DNA of 64,000 nucleotides from Cryptomeria japonica (lineage: Eukaryota; Streptophyta; Pinopsida; Cupressales; Cupressaceae): contig NC_081414.1 of the NCBI RefSeq assembly GCF_030272615.1, positions 812,609,069 through 812,673,068 on the forward strand. The letters run 5' to 3'. This document shows positions 23,077 through 35,669 of the stretch, one piece after another. A program made the translations under genes and the position numbers. Position 1 is the first letter of the stretch. Each line of letters starts with the position of its first letter. The notes under the pieces are model-generated. The model saw nothing but the letters and a program-made list of their open reading frames with translations, did no database searches and was not told the origin of the DNA.

Positions 23077-23690
23077 TCAAATTTTTAAGGTTTTGAAGAT
23101 CCACCTGGATTGCCATGAGAATAGTTTAAGCAACACAAAGTCCAGGCTATGGTAGTCACTAGACATGGTCTTGAAAGAATTAATATACACATTAGGTTCC
23201 CCATCACCATTAAACCTATCGAATTTCAATGACTCAATCGCGGTAGGAAGGATAGTGTTTAGGATGGTGATGTCAAGGAAATTCTTCTTATTATATGCAA
23301 GCATGGATGATTGACCAGATGCGGAGGCCAAGTTGGTTAACTATAACTAAAACTAGCCCATTTTTTGTAAGATGGTGTTCAAGACTAGATTGGTGGGTGG
23401 AGGAGGTGGAGGTGGCCCAAATCCACCACCACCTCCATTGAAACCTCTGGAAGGACCAATGCCACTAGTACATGTAGTGCTACTATTAATTGTAGACATC
23501 TAAGTAGTACCAGACATAAAGGTTGAGCCACTAGACATACTCACATAGCCCAAGGGGGTAGATGTAGCAGTAATACTAGGAATAGTAGGCTCGGGATCAA
23601 CCATGTGCACTATTGAACCAATCATATCGACACTAAGTTGAGGTCTGTAGGTAATGGACTAGTCATCTTGAGGAGAAACATCAGCCAAAG
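23077..23690 (-). pseudogene. gag: Gag fragment of the Tat-like relict
   Basis: The minus strand encodes a G/P-rich segment (GGGGGFGPPPPPPTN) and then ESLKFDRFNGDGEPNVYINS, followed by F. This is the F-G-x-G-(D/E)-P-x-x-(H/Y)-I-x-x-F signature at the start of the Ty3/Gypsy gag (retrotrans_gag) domain. In-frame stops occur between the two parts. The fragment is cut at 23690 by the chromovirus 5' LTR. It lies on the same strand as the protease fragment at 12414, with the LINE in between. Confidence 0.6.
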
Positions 23691-25295
23691 TGGTGCAGGA
23701 GCACTTGAACAATTTTGTTGTGTAGATTCTGGGAGTTTTCAATCATGTGAATTTTGGTTTGTAATAGGGTCAATAGTTTAGTGAATAAGTACTGAGATGT
23801 TTGTAAGGACCCCAAGAGTCTCTGACTAGCCAATGTTGGCATATGGGCTCTTAAGGGTGCCAGGAAGAGTACTTGGTAGAATAAGTTGATTTTATGTTAG
23901 AATAGGTTGATTGATGTTGCTTAAGGGTTTTAAGGTCATTTGAACCTTTAGAAGTCATCTAGGTTTGATTTGAGCAAAACTTTCTCAATTATGTAGAAGT
24001 TGTAAAAAGTTAAAAAATTGCTCATAGCAACTTTGCAACTTTTGCATTTTCCAAACACCACCAGTTAGTTGGTTGTCTTATTCAGTTAAAGATGTTTGTA
24101 ACTAACCCAAGGCTGATATAAAGCTTGGGACAACCGATGAGAAATTATGTTGAAGATTTGAATGAAGAATAGCAAGATTACACTTTCAAAAATTATATTT
24201 TCAGCAAGTTGAGTTGACTTTCATTGTATTTGTATGGTTTGTACGGACTTCCAAGCCCATACCAAGGCATGAATTGTTGGAATAAAGAAATACCTTTCAT
24301 TTCATGGTGATTTGAGTTTCTAAAGTGTTATAGTTTGTAATTTTTTTCATTTTTGTTGCAAGCGGGTAGTCAAGACCTTAAAACAAGGGTTTTGAGGACC
24401 CTATGGCTCATACCTAGCATTCCATGGTGGAACTCTGTATTGAAACCTTGTGGAATGCTAGGAGGACTCGTACAGTATGCTTTCATTTTTTTTTTAAGAC
24501 AATGAAGGCTAATCTCTAGATTTTTCGCCATACCCTAGGATTGGCACGTTGAGTTGGCAAGCAATGGGGATCATGGACAACAGTTCCTAGATGGGTAAAT
24601 TCATTGGATGGTTTTGATTCCAGGTTGGATTGGACATCCTCATGGGTGTATAGACCTGAAACAATCAATAAAATCCTTGAGTAATTGGACTAGTGAAGGC
24701 ATTTAAGCAAAACCCTATTTTGTAGGCTTAAAAGGAGGAATTAGGCCTAAAAAGGGTTAGGATGGTTAGCGACCAAACCCATGTCCAATTTTGTGATATT
24801 GTATGAAAATTACAAAAGGGTATCTGAAAAGATAAAGAGTTCATATCAATGAGCAGGACTTCTGGCAGATAAGCACAAAATACCTCACTGGTAGGGCTAA
24901 TTGGACCCAGTAGGGCTAAAAGAGCAAATAGGTCCTTAAGCTTGGAATAGGTAATCTCCAAGGACATAGATGAATGGATAGGGTTAGGAAACAAAAGAAG
25001 ATCAACCCTGTGTGAGTTGGGAATGTGTGAGAGAATATCCTAAGGTAGAGGGGGTTAGCTCTTGGTGAAGGTGTAAAAAGGTGTTGAGTAGGAGAGTCTC
25101 AATTAAGGAGTGTTGGACACTCACTAAACAAGTGGAGGTCACCTTAGTATAAAGACCTTGGGAAGGTCAGGAAAGGTGTGTCTACAACCTTTGGAAGGTT
25201 GGGATATTTTGGAACCATTGGATGGTTCAAGAGGGTTCCTAGAGAGACATCAAGAATTAGCAAACCTGGTAGGAGTGAGCAACCCCTCTACATCA
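23691..25295 (+). repeat. 5' LTR of the chromovirus
   Basis: Starts TGGTGCAGGAGCACTTGAAC and ends CCCCTCTACATCA, three bases before the PBS. Its first 103 bp recur at 58579-58681. The length is 1605 bp. No clear promoter motif was assigned. Confidence 0.8.
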
Positions 25296-25297
25296 GA

Positions 25298-25311
25298 TTG
25301 GTATCAGAACC
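25298..25311 (+). other. Primer binding site, initiator tRNA-Met
   Basis: TTGGTATCAGAACC, nearly the plant initiator tRNA-Met 3' complement (TGGTATCAGAGC) with one change, G to A. Confidence 0.85.
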
Positions 25312-25333
25312 ACTTGATCAAATAAAGTGGTGT

Positions 25334-26422
25334 ATGTTAGACCAAGAGGTAGAATCAGAAGCTAGCAGCATGCCACCTAAGGAAATGAGTCAAGAGGCCA
25401 TTAGGAAGTTGGTCCAAGACATGCTAAATGAAGCCCGGGAGCAAGAAAACAAGAAAGGTAAGGGTAAGATCACAGAGTGGGGTGATGAAACTGATGATGA
25501 AGATGAAGATGTGATAGGAGTGGTAATTGAAAAGAAGGAATTGGAGAAAGATCAGAAAATATTCCTAGATGCCCTTAAATCACTCAACAAAGATATTCTA
25601 GATGGTTTACCGGTCTATAGTGAAAGCCTAAATGGAGAAGAGCTATTAGAATGGATAGAAGCTTTGAACAACTATTTTGAATACAAGGAGGTTGCAGAAG
25701 GGAAGAGGGTCAACATGGCAAAGACCAAGTTGAAAGGATCGGCTCTAGTGTGGTGGAACATGATGCAAGAAGAAAGGGAAAAAACTAGGAGAAAAAAAAT
25801 TAACTCTTGGAAGAGAATGAAGATCTGAATCAAAACTCAATTCCTTCCTTTAGATTATGAGGTGCAGATTCACAAGAAGTTCATGAGTTTGAGACAAAGG
25901 GAAATGGATCTGAGTGCTTATATAGAGTAGTTAAACAAACTAACTCTTAGATCCAAGAAACAAGAGGAAGAAGTGGAGAAGGTAGCAAGGTACCTAAATG
26001 GCCTAAGACAAAACATTCAAGATGAAATTTGCATGATGGCACCTGAGACAATTCATAAGATTTTGTAGTTGGCCTTGAGAGAAGAGGACAAGATCAAGAG
26101 AAAAAGTGAGTTCAATCAAAGAGGTAGAGGTGGTAAAGGATTCAAAGGAAGAGTAACCTTTAGAAGGGGTCATAACTCTAGAAAGAATGAAGAAAAAAAT
26201 CAATTTGAATATAGTGGGGATAACTTTAGCAAGAATGGTCCATTTAGAGGCAACTCTAGAAGAAGAAACAACTTTAGGGGTAGATTTGGAACTCAAGGAA
26301 GAGGACCCACAAATTTCACCAGTAAATGCTTTCATTGTCATAAAGTGGGCCACACAATGAACCAATGTCCTGAAAAGACTTCAAGTTCATATGTAGGTGA
26401 AAGGAGAACTCATTTCATGTAG
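25334..26422 (+). pseudogene. gag: Chromovirus gag with zinc knuckle
   Basis: The frame opens at ATG 25334 (or 25370), shortly after the PBS. The gag core lies at about 25560-25830 (LEWIEALNNYFEYKEVAEGK, then KTKLKGSALVWW). It continues through an R/G/N-rich basic region to a CCHC knuckle, CFHCHKVGHTMNQC, near 26330. In-frame stops occur at 25826-25828, near 25928 and near 26066, plus the terminal TAG at 26420. All pieces are in the same frame, so decay is by substitution. It packages the RNA genome in the intact element. The protein end is lost at the junction with an inserted LTR at 26442. Confidence 0.82.
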
Positions 26423-26441
26423 GAGGAAGACAATCAAAGTG

Positions 26442-27897
26442 TGGTGCAGGAGCACCCCATTGTAGAAGCACAATCGGGATGTCCAAGGTCACTATCTAAT
26501 TATATTTGGGTCATTTATGACTTGTAAAGAACATATGCATGCGTTTGAGTTCATTTTTATCCAATGGAGTCATAATGTAAGGCTATTTGAGTCATTTGTG
26601 TAAAAGCTGCATAGTTGTCCATTTAGGACCTAGTGGGGTCAAAGAGTCAAAATGATGTAAACATGCCATGAAAGGGCATAAATGCTTGTAAAAGGTAATT
26701 TAAGGGATATTTGATATTTTTATAAGGTTTTTGTCAAGTTTTGGGGTCATTATGTGAAAATGTCACAAAAAGTTGTCAAAAAGATGAAAAGTGGCAAAAA
26801 TGCAATAATGCAAAATTGCATTAAAAGTTGTAAATGGGAAGTTGAAAGGTCTTGGAGGTAGTTATAAGGTCCAAATTGACCAAGAGTCTATAAAAAGGCA
26901 TTTTATGGTCATTCCAAATGAGAAAGAAAAGGAAGGGAAGAAAGGAAAATATTTTGATACATTTTGGTGCATTCTACTATTATCATTTTGGTTGGCTTTC
27001 CAGTTTTTATGTTGGTTTGAGGTCTTGTACGATCATTTATGGCCTAGAAAACTTTTTATATATATAATTTATAGTTATATATGTGAATTAAATTTCTTTT
27101 ATTTTTATTTTGGAGTGATTATCTTTAGAAATGAAGAAGTTATCAAATTTTTGGTGAAAGTTGTTCATTGCAGATTTGAGGTTTCCTAAGAACAGTCATG
27201 TTGCAGCATATGGTATGGATTCATATGGAATAGTTATGACCTCAAAAATAGATTTATTCGAAATATATGTGAATCCTATTTCTTTTCATTTTGTCTCAGT
27301 TGATTTTGTTTATATTTGTGGAAGTTATGAAGATTTTGGTGAAACCTGGTTTTAAACCATCTTCAATGGAGTTGGGGGCAATGATTTGTCTTTATATAAT
27401 GATTAAACCATTGAAAAATTTAATGGATTACATATTATGAAATTAAATTCATAAAGGGTTCATGTGAAATTGGTTTTGGATCATTTTGGCTTGTTGTTTA
27501 AAATATATTTGATGCCCTAGGCAGACTAGGCATGCGCATGATTTGTTTGGGGACAACAGAAATGGGTCTCAATGCAACGGTCATAATGTTTAATTGAACC
27601 GTTGGATGTGGATAATGTTTGTATATGTTGTTTTTAATTAGTTATTTAGGGTCTGACCAAAGGGATTGAGGTCTTCACATCTAGTTAGAAAGTTATAGAA
27701 CTCTGTGTACAAGTATATCTAAAGGGACAACAAGTTGGCAAGTTTGATATCTAGATTAAGTTTATGTTTTCTTGATTGATTGATTGTTGAAGAATGATGA
27801 AATATTCCTGTAATGAATTATTCTCATGATGAAAATATGGATGGATCAACATGATCCTAGAGTTATGATTGGATTTCCAATATGCTCGGCATCAAAG
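26442..27897 (+). repeat. LTR of a related chromovirus-type element
   Basis: It starts TGGTGCAGGAGCACCCC, sharing its first 14 bases with the chromovirus LTR. It has a TATA box (CTATAAAAAGGC) near 26890 and ends CTCGGCATCA, like CTCTACATCA and CTCTGCATCA in the other two LTR families. AGTTGTCAAAA-type words in the body also occur in the array LTR. No PBS follows, so it may be a solo LTR or a recombinant end. It lies directly against truncated chromovirus gag. Confidence 0.6.
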
Positions 27898-28043
27898 TAT
27901 TACCTCACCTATCAGCAAAGATGGACCAGTTTTAGATGGAGAGAACCTAATGTTAAGGGGGACCTTGTTGAAGGTATTGTAGGACAAAGAACCTACTCAA
28001 AGAAATACACTCTAAAAAAAAAAATTAGATCGTATGGTAAGAT
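27898..28043 (+). other. Unassigned segment between the LTR and the Copia element
   Basis: A frame runs from inside the LTR through this segment into the Copia LTR (27826-28086), with a coding-like stretch: YYLTYQQRWTSFRWREPNVK, then GDLVEGIVGQRTYSKKY. I do not recognise the family. It is too short for a firm call. Confidence 0.3.
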
Positions 28044-29529
28044 TGATATTTCTGATACTAAATGTTTAGTACAGATGCCAAGCTAATAAGATGAGAGGGG
28101 GGGTGAATCATACAAACTTAACCTTCAATAAAAATAATAGATTCAACCTTGGTAACATATACTTTAGTAATATACCAAAACTGCTAAACATGCAAACTCA
28201 TAAGCATATAAACATCATAACACTCATAACACCAGATTTAACGTGGAAACCCAAATAGGGAAAAACCACTATGGGATTTCAAACCCACTAAGAAATATAC
28301 TCTTCTAGAGTATGCTCAGTTAAAAGAAAATCCTGTTAAAGATTACAAACACATTGCTAGATGTGACCCAATTAAGGGATTTCCCTCAGATCTGTTAGGA
28401 TCTTCACCTTGTTAGAAGTGACCTTGCTAAAGGATTTCAAACATTCAATCAGAATGTCACCTTGCTAGAGGGTTTTACAAATAAGACTGTTACATCCACT
28501 CAGTTAAGAGATTTTCTATCACTTTACAAAATAACAGTAATAAAAATCTATCTGCAATTTCACATCTAAAAATGCTAAAGCAGATTCTTATTTGCTCAAT
28601 ACAATAGGACTTATCTTATCCATCTGCTTAGCTTTATACTCTGCTATTCAAACAGGTCTTCAAGCTTCTAGCTTGGTAATCACTATGTAGCATCTTTGTG
28701 CATACACTTGTCCGCATACATTGTTTATCAACAGTTCCTTATTTATAAACAACTTGCCAACCGCTTAATCTCCTTGATCACATATCCCATGATCAATCAT
28801 AGCCATCAGATCTTCAAACTTGACCAGGTTCAATGTATCCTTCGATCTGAAAACATTTTACCCCACCTTGGAGCTTGCATACATTTCTTGGAACTTGTGC
28901 TAGGGTATTGCAGTTCAATCTGAGTTGTAGATCTTCCTGATGATCTTCCTTTTGCCATAGATTTTTTAACAAACTTCATGCTCGGCATACCAATCATTTA
29001 ATCATAGCTAGCTCATCAGCTTCCTTCATTAAATAATGTTTTTATTCATTCAATGCATTCTGTTATTACTCAGTTGCAACTCGGTAAATACTAAACTTCA
29101 CTAAGTAGACATTCTACCTTCATTAACCAATAGCGATAACCTTAGGGTTTACCGACTAGGTTCTTTGCTTGGTAACATAGTATAGTATTAACCTTACAAT
29201 CAATAACATATGTAGGATATCAAAACAATCTAAACATTATGATCATTGTCTAACTCAGTAATAGTTGCCCATTGAATAACTTATTCCTCCCCTTATTCAT
29301 CACATTCTTTCTGTGTCTTTTACCAACATCTTTATACTCATCAAATCATACTTCTTAAGATATGGCAACATCATACTGAATTAGAAAATCAATTTCTTGA
29401 CATCAATGAAAAAATAATAGTATTAAGACAGTAAACATCATTAATCAGTTATATCCATAATCATCAACAACCTTCTCAATATCCTTATTGAAATGCCAAC
29501 AATCTTCCTTGTTTGTTATAATGCCAACA
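28044..29529 (-). repeat. Copia 3' LTR
   Basis: On the minus strand it begins TGTTGGCATTATAACAAAC, directly after the polypurine tract, and ends AGTATCAGAAATATCA. It is aligned over its length with 34162-35669, with scattered substitutions. The length is 1486 bp. Confidence 0.82.
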
Positions 29530-29530
29530 A

Positions 29531-29541
29531 TCTTCCCCTTT
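29531..29541 (-). other. Copia polypurine tract
   Basis: AAAGGGGAAGA on the minus strand, one base before the LTR start TGTTGGCATT. Typical Copia arrangement. Confidence 0.8.
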
Positions 29542-29917
29542 GGCATTGATGGCAAAACCAATTGATTTGACCTAATTGATTCGAATTGTTGTGAGATTTT
29601 TGACATGCTAAAATGCTCTCCTCCTGTCATTAGTCTTCTCCCCCATACATTAGTCTTCTCCCCTTTTCTTCAATCTTCTCCCCCTTTGACAACAATGCCA
29701 AAATGTAAAGAACTAAAACATAATTTCTTCCCGTATGAAGTGATTTCCTACTGTTATGTGTCAACTTAGTCTCGATCAGAGAATTTTGTCTTCAATTCCC
29801 ATCCCCTGTTATTGTTTCCTGCACACCTTTAGAAAACATCCTAAAGTGTGTAAATCAACATCAACTCTTAAAAGATATTCTATAGAGTCATCGAATTGAT
29901 TCTTTCACCAAACTCGG

Positions 29918-32900
29918 TCAGTGAGTAGAAGATAGGGGTAGGACCCCTAACTTACTTCTGAGATACTCAAAAGTGTCCCTTGGTAGTGGCTTGGTGAAGA
30001 TATCTGCTATTTGTTCCTTTGTGCTAACATACTCCAGCACCACTTTCCTCTTGAGCTTCTTCTCTAAGATAATGAAATTTGATAGAGATGTTCTTTGTCT
30101 TAGAGTGCATAACAGGATTCTTTGAAATGTTAATGGCACTAGTATTGTCACAGAATATAGTTACTGGCTCGGTAACTTTCTCATTTATACCTTCCAACAG
30201 TTGTTTGATCCATGCTATGTTGGTACAATTCAATGCTGCAGCAACGTATTCAGCTTCTGTTGTTGACTGTGAAACACATCCTTGTTTCTTGCTAAGCCAA
30301 CTCACTAGTCTTTCTCCTAAAAAGAAAGCTCCTCCACTTGTGCTTTTTCTATTATCAATGTCGCCTGCCCAATCAACAAGTATAAACTTTTAAATCAAAA
30401 TCATTTCCTTTCTGATATACTAAGCCATAATCTTCAGTGCCTTTCAAGTATCGGAAAATTCTCTTGATTGCTATCATGCCTATTTCCTTAGGATCTGCAA
30501 AGAATGTTGCAACTATACCTACTGCATGTTCTATGTCTAGCTGGCTGTGAACAACATATTGTAGCTTTCCAATCATAGATTGGTAAAGTGTCTCATCAAT
30601 AGATGCAAATTCATCATTCTTTGATAGTTTATAGTTGGTAGTCATAGGAGTACTTACTGGTTTTGAATCCTCCATTCCAAATTTCTTCAAGATTTCCTTT
30701 ATGTACTTGGATTGAGTAATGAAAATCTCATCTTTCATTTGCAGTATTTGTAAACCTATAAAATACTTTATCTCACTAATTAATGACATCTTAAATTCTT
30801 TGCTCATTTCATTTCCAAAGTTCTTGCATAGAGAGTCATTTCCACAAAAGATAATATCATCAACAAATATGGTTGAGATCAGTATTCCATTTTCATCATT
30901 TTTCATGTACATGTTATTGTTTTCACTTGTTCTTATAAAACCAATCTTGATTAAATAAGAGTGCAATCTTTCATACCATGCTCTAGGTGCTTGTTTCAAA
31001 CCATATAAAGCTTTGTTCAATTTACATACCTGATCTCTATTCTTGTCTTCAACAAATCCTTTAGGTTGTTCAATAAAAACTTCTTCTTCTAATATACCAT
31101 TCAGAAATGCAGATTTGAAATCCATTTGATATACCTTGAAATTATTGTAAGCAGCATATGCCAACAATGTTCTTACTCCTTCAAGTCTTGCCACAGGTGC
31201 AAAAGTCTCACCATAATCAATTCGTTCTTCTTAGGCATAACCTTTGCAAACTAGTCTTGCTTTATTTCGAATGACCTCACCTTTTTCATTCAGCTTGTTT
31301 CTGAAAATCCACTTTGTACCAATTACATTTTTGTCCTTCGGTCTTGGGACCAGTGTCCATGTGTCATTCTTCTTGATTTGATCAATCTCTTCTATCATAG
31401 AATTTATCCAATCTTCATTGTTAAATTCCTCTTTCACTATCCTCAGTTCAAATTCAGATATCAGACATGTGTTCTATCTCAGTTTGTTCCTTGTCATCAC
31501 TAAATCATCCTTATCTCCTATAATCTGATTTGATGCATGATGTCTTCTGACATACTTGGCTAATATAGGCTTGGTAGGCTCTATATGATCTTCTTCATCA
31601 CTCAGTAACTGGATATTCTCTTCATTTTCTTTAACTGTTCTCTCAGTAAGACTTGTCGGTTGAACATAGACAAATTCATCATAATCTTTTGGTTCTTTGG
31701 AATTTCTTGCATCATTTCTTTCTACAAATTCATCAATTTTCACATTTTCAATTTCTACTATTTTGTTAGATGATTTGATCAAACATTTAAATGCTTTACT
31801 TCTAGAAGAATAACCAAGAAATGTTCCTTCTTCACTTTTCTGATCAAACTTGTCATTTCTATCATCTTTGTGAACATAGCATTTTCTTCCAAAGATTTTA
31901 AAATAACTTACATTAGGTTTCTTGTCATACTAGATCTCATATGGTGTCTTTAAAGTTCCTTTCTTCAGTTGTAGTCAGTTCAGGGTGTAAACTATTGTGC
32001 TTATTGCTTCTCTCCAAAAATGTTTGTGGCACTTTCTTTTCAATCATCAGGGTTCTGACACAATCCACAATAGATATGTTTCTTCTCTCAGCTATCCCAT
32101 TTTGTTGTGGAGTTCTTGGTGCAGAGACTTGTCTTTTTATACCATGATTATTGTAGAATAAGTTGAACTCATCAGATGTGAACTCTCCTCCTCCATCTGA
32201 TCTAAGACATTTCAGTTGTCTTCCTATTTCATTTTCAACTCTTGCCTTGTACCATTTAAACATTTGAAAAGCTTCTGATTTTTCTTTTAAAAACATTACT
32301 GACATCATCCTTGAGTAATCATCCACAAATAATATGAAATATTTATCACCATAATGACTTTGAACTTTCATAGGACCACAAAGATCAGTGTGCACAAGAT
32401 CTAAAATTCCCTTAGAAGTGTAGGACTTACTTGTAAAGCTTGATCTTGTCATCTTACCCATCTGGCATCCTCGGCACATAGCATTCTCAAGTTTTTCAAG
32501 ACTCGATAGACCTCTTACTCGGTGCTTCGTGCTTATTTTGATCAGATTATCCAAATTTACATGACACAACCTTTTATGCCATAACCAGGTATCATCTATC
32601 TTTGCATATAGACACTTGTTCTGAGTTGAGTCAAGGTGAAATGTGTTACCTTTTGTTTGTGTCCTGGTAGCAGCTAACTTTCCATGCTTGTCATGAACTT
32701 TGACAATTCCTTTCTGAAATTCTATTCGGTATTCTGTATTGTTTAGTTGTGCTACACTCAACAAATTGTATTTCAAACCTTCAACCCAATAAACATCATT
32801 GCATCTTGCATTGTCAAGAAGTGTTATAGATCCTTTACCTTTTACCAGACATGGTGCATCATTACCAAATCTTACATAGCCTCCATCACAATCTTCTAAT

Positions 32901-34072
32901 GTAGGAAATTTGTGTTTATCACCTGTCATGTGATGTGAGCATCCACTATCTATGATCCAAGATTGATTAGTATTTATGTGAGATATTAGGGATTTTTCTT
33001 CATACCTTTCTTCATCTGATCCATCTTTGATAGCCACATAAACTACTTCCTCTATATCAGTTTCATCTGATTTATCATCATTTGAATCCTCATCAGCTAT
33101 TAGGCATGACTTTCTATCTCTTCTTCTGAAGTCTCGGTGTCCTCTGTAATGATTATCTTTCTGTCTGTCATCTCAGTAATCTCTCTTTTCAGTAGAATCT
33201 TTGTCAGGATGGATAGAAGCCATATGTCCTATCTTATCACAATTGAAACATTTCAAAGGTAGTTTTCCTTTATACTTACCTTTGCCTCTCGGTAACCTTC
33301 TAGCTAATAGTGCTTCAAACTCTTCTTGCTTTCTGATTTCCTCATACAGTTTGTGCACTTTTTCGATGTTCTTGTGAAATCTTTCACTTTCTCCACTATG
33401 ATCCCCTTTAGTGTACTTACTCATTCTATCATTGTAATCATTAGATTCACCAATATGAAAAGAACTAAATGCAGATTCAACTTTATTTACCGAAGACCCA
33501 CTGTTATCAAAGTTACTTAACTCAAATGCATGTAGCTTACCAATAGTAGCATCTAAAGAAACTGGCATATTGGGTACAGACCTCAATTCATTGATTACAG
33601 AGACTCAGATTGCATAAGCTGGTAGAAGGGTTCTTAACAACTTACTTGTTATATCCTTTTCTTCAATAGTTCCACCTGCTCCTTTGATTTGATTGACAAT
33701 CTCCTTTAGTCTTGTACTGTACTGGGTTTTCTCACCTTCATTCATCCTCATAGATTTAAGTTGTCCTCTTAGACTATCCACTTTTTCTCTTTGAACATGT
33801 TCTTCTCCACCATACACAAATATGAGCTTGTCCCACATTGCCTTTGCATCATTGTAGCCTTCTAGATCATTAAACTCTGAGTCAGTCAATGCAGATGTTA
33901 ATTCAATCATTGCTTGAATATGTTCTTGCTTTGCCTTTATCTCTTCCATTGTCAATGGATAGGTGCTCGGTGTAATGAAATCATTCTCCAAATAATATAC
34001 AGCATATTCTCCAACTCTTGATAGGTGCAGCTTCATCCTTTTCTGCGATGTAGAGAAACATGACTTGTTCAA
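29918..34072 (-). pseudogene. Copia gag-pol (gag, protease, integrase, RT, RNase H)
   Basis: Gag lies at 34072-33173, with a knuckle CFNCDKIGHMASIH whose last cysteine is H. The protease (33037 on) has WIIDSGCSHHMTGD. A GAG-pre-integrase segment follows (LWHKRLCHVN, then CRGCQMGK). The integrase core has HTDLCGPM, then CLRSDGGGEF, then TPQQNGIAERRN. RT lies at 31437-30373, with QMDFKSAFLNG, YGLKQAPRAWYERL and the catalytic FVDDI. RNase H lies at 30305-29918 (STTEAEYVAA, then CDNTSAI, then KPLPRDTF). Frameshifts occur near 32020, between 30373 and 30305, and near 30060. Stops occur near 33600, 33173 and 31230. Earlier chance frames on the plus strand are shadows. Confidence 0.88.
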
Positions 34073-34147
34073 CTTCGGTGCATCCCTCTTGTAAATCTTT
34101 GGATCTTTGCCTCAAGTACCTTTAAAATTTTCTTTTCGGACTCCAAA

Positions 34148-34160
34148 GCTCTGATACCAA
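34148..34160 (-). other. Copia primer binding site, initiator tRNA-Met
   Basis: TTGGTATCAGAGC on the minus strand, directly downstream of the 5' LTR end (TATCA). It is an exact match to the usual plant initiator tRNA-Met PBS. Confidence 0.88.
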
Positions 34161-34161
34161 T

Positions 34162-35669
34162 TGATAGTTTTGATACTAAATGTTTAGTATAGATGCCAAG
34201 CTAATAAGATGAGAGGGGGGGAGTGAATCATACAAACTTAACCTTCAATAAAAACAACAGATTCAACCTCGGTAACATATACTTCAGTAATATACCAAAA
34301 TTGCTAAACATGCAAACACATAAGCATATAAACATCATAACACTCATAACACTAGATTTAACGTGGAAACCCAAATAGGGAAAAACCACTGTGGGATTTC
34401 GGACCCACTAAGAAATATACTCTTCTAGAGTATACTCGGTTAAAAGCAAATCCTGTTAAAGATTACAAACACATTGCTAGATGTGACCTAGTTAAGGGAT
34501 TTCCCTCAGATCTGTTAGGATCTTCACCTTGTTAGAAGCAACCTTGTTAAAGGATTTCAAACACTCAATCATAAGGTCACCTTGCTAGAGGGTTTTACAA
34601 ATAAGACTGTTAAGTCCACTTGGTTAAGAGATTTTCTGTCACTTTACAAAATAACAGTAATAAAAATCTATCTGCAACTTCAAATCTAAAAATGCTAAAG
34701 CAGATTCTTATTTGCTCAATACAATAGGACTTATCTTATCTATCTACTGGGCTTTATACTCTTCTATTCAAACAGGTCTTCAAGCTTTTATGCTCGGTAA
34801 TCACTATGTGGCAGCTCTGTGCATACACTTGCCCGCATACATTGTTTATCAACAGTTCCTTATTTATAAACAACTTGTCAACCACTTAATCTCCTTTATC
34901 ACATATCCCATTATCAATCATAGCCATTAGATCTTCAAACTTGACCAGGTTCAATGTATCCTTCGATCTAAAAATGTTTTACCCCGCCTTGGAACTTGCA
35001 TACTTTTCTTGGACCTTGTGCTAGGGTATTGCAGTTCAATCTGAGTTGTAGATCTTCCTGCCAATCTTCCTTTTGCCATAGATTCTTTAACAAACTTCAT
35101 GCATGACATACCAATCATTTAATCATAGCTATCTCATCAGCTTCCTTCATTAATTAATGCTTTTATTCATTCAATGCATTTTGTTATTACTTGGTTGCAA
35201 CTCGATAAATACTAAACTTCACTCAGTAGACATTCTGCCTTCATTAATCGATAGGGATAACCTTAGGGTTTACCGACTAGGTTCGTTAGGGTTTACTGAC
35301 TAGGTTCTTTGCTCGGTAACATAGTATAGTATTAACCTTACAATCAATAACATATGTAGGATATCAAAACAATTTAAACATCATGATCTCATCATTGTTT
35401 AACTCAGTAATAGTTGCCCATTGAATAACTTATTCCTCCCCTTATTAATCACATTCTTTCTGTGTCTTTTACCGACATCTTTATACTCATCAAATCATAC
35501 TTCTTAAGATATGGAAACATCATAATGAATTAAAAAATCAATTTCTTCACATCAATGACAAAATAATAGTATTAAGACAGTAAACATCCTTAATTAGTTA
35601 TATCCATAATCATCAACAACCTTCTCAATATCCTTATTGAAATGCCAACAATCTTCCTTATCTGTTATA
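34162..35669 (-). repeat. Copia 5' LTR, outer end truncated
   Basis: Homologous to 28044-29529. It contains an extra 23-bp tandem duplication (TTAGGGTTTAC, then GACTAGGTTC, at 35263 and 35286) absent from the other LTR. The outer end stops at TTATAAT and lacks the final GCCAACA, running straight into array sequence. Confidence 0.8.

Larger units (their letters stand above)
28044..35669 (-). mobile_element. Full-length Ty1/Copia retrotransposon
   Basis: Two direct LTRs of about 1.5 kb flank an internal region in the Copia order: gag, protease, integrase, RT, RNase H, read on the minus strand. PBS at 34148-34160 and polypurine tract at 29531-29541. The coding region has frame changes and stops, so it is non-autonomous now. 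The 5' LTR (right) lacks the terminal few bases present in the 3' LTR, and no target-site duplication is visible. The right junction has therefore been altered. It interrupts the left end of the tandem LTR array. Confidence 0.88.
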
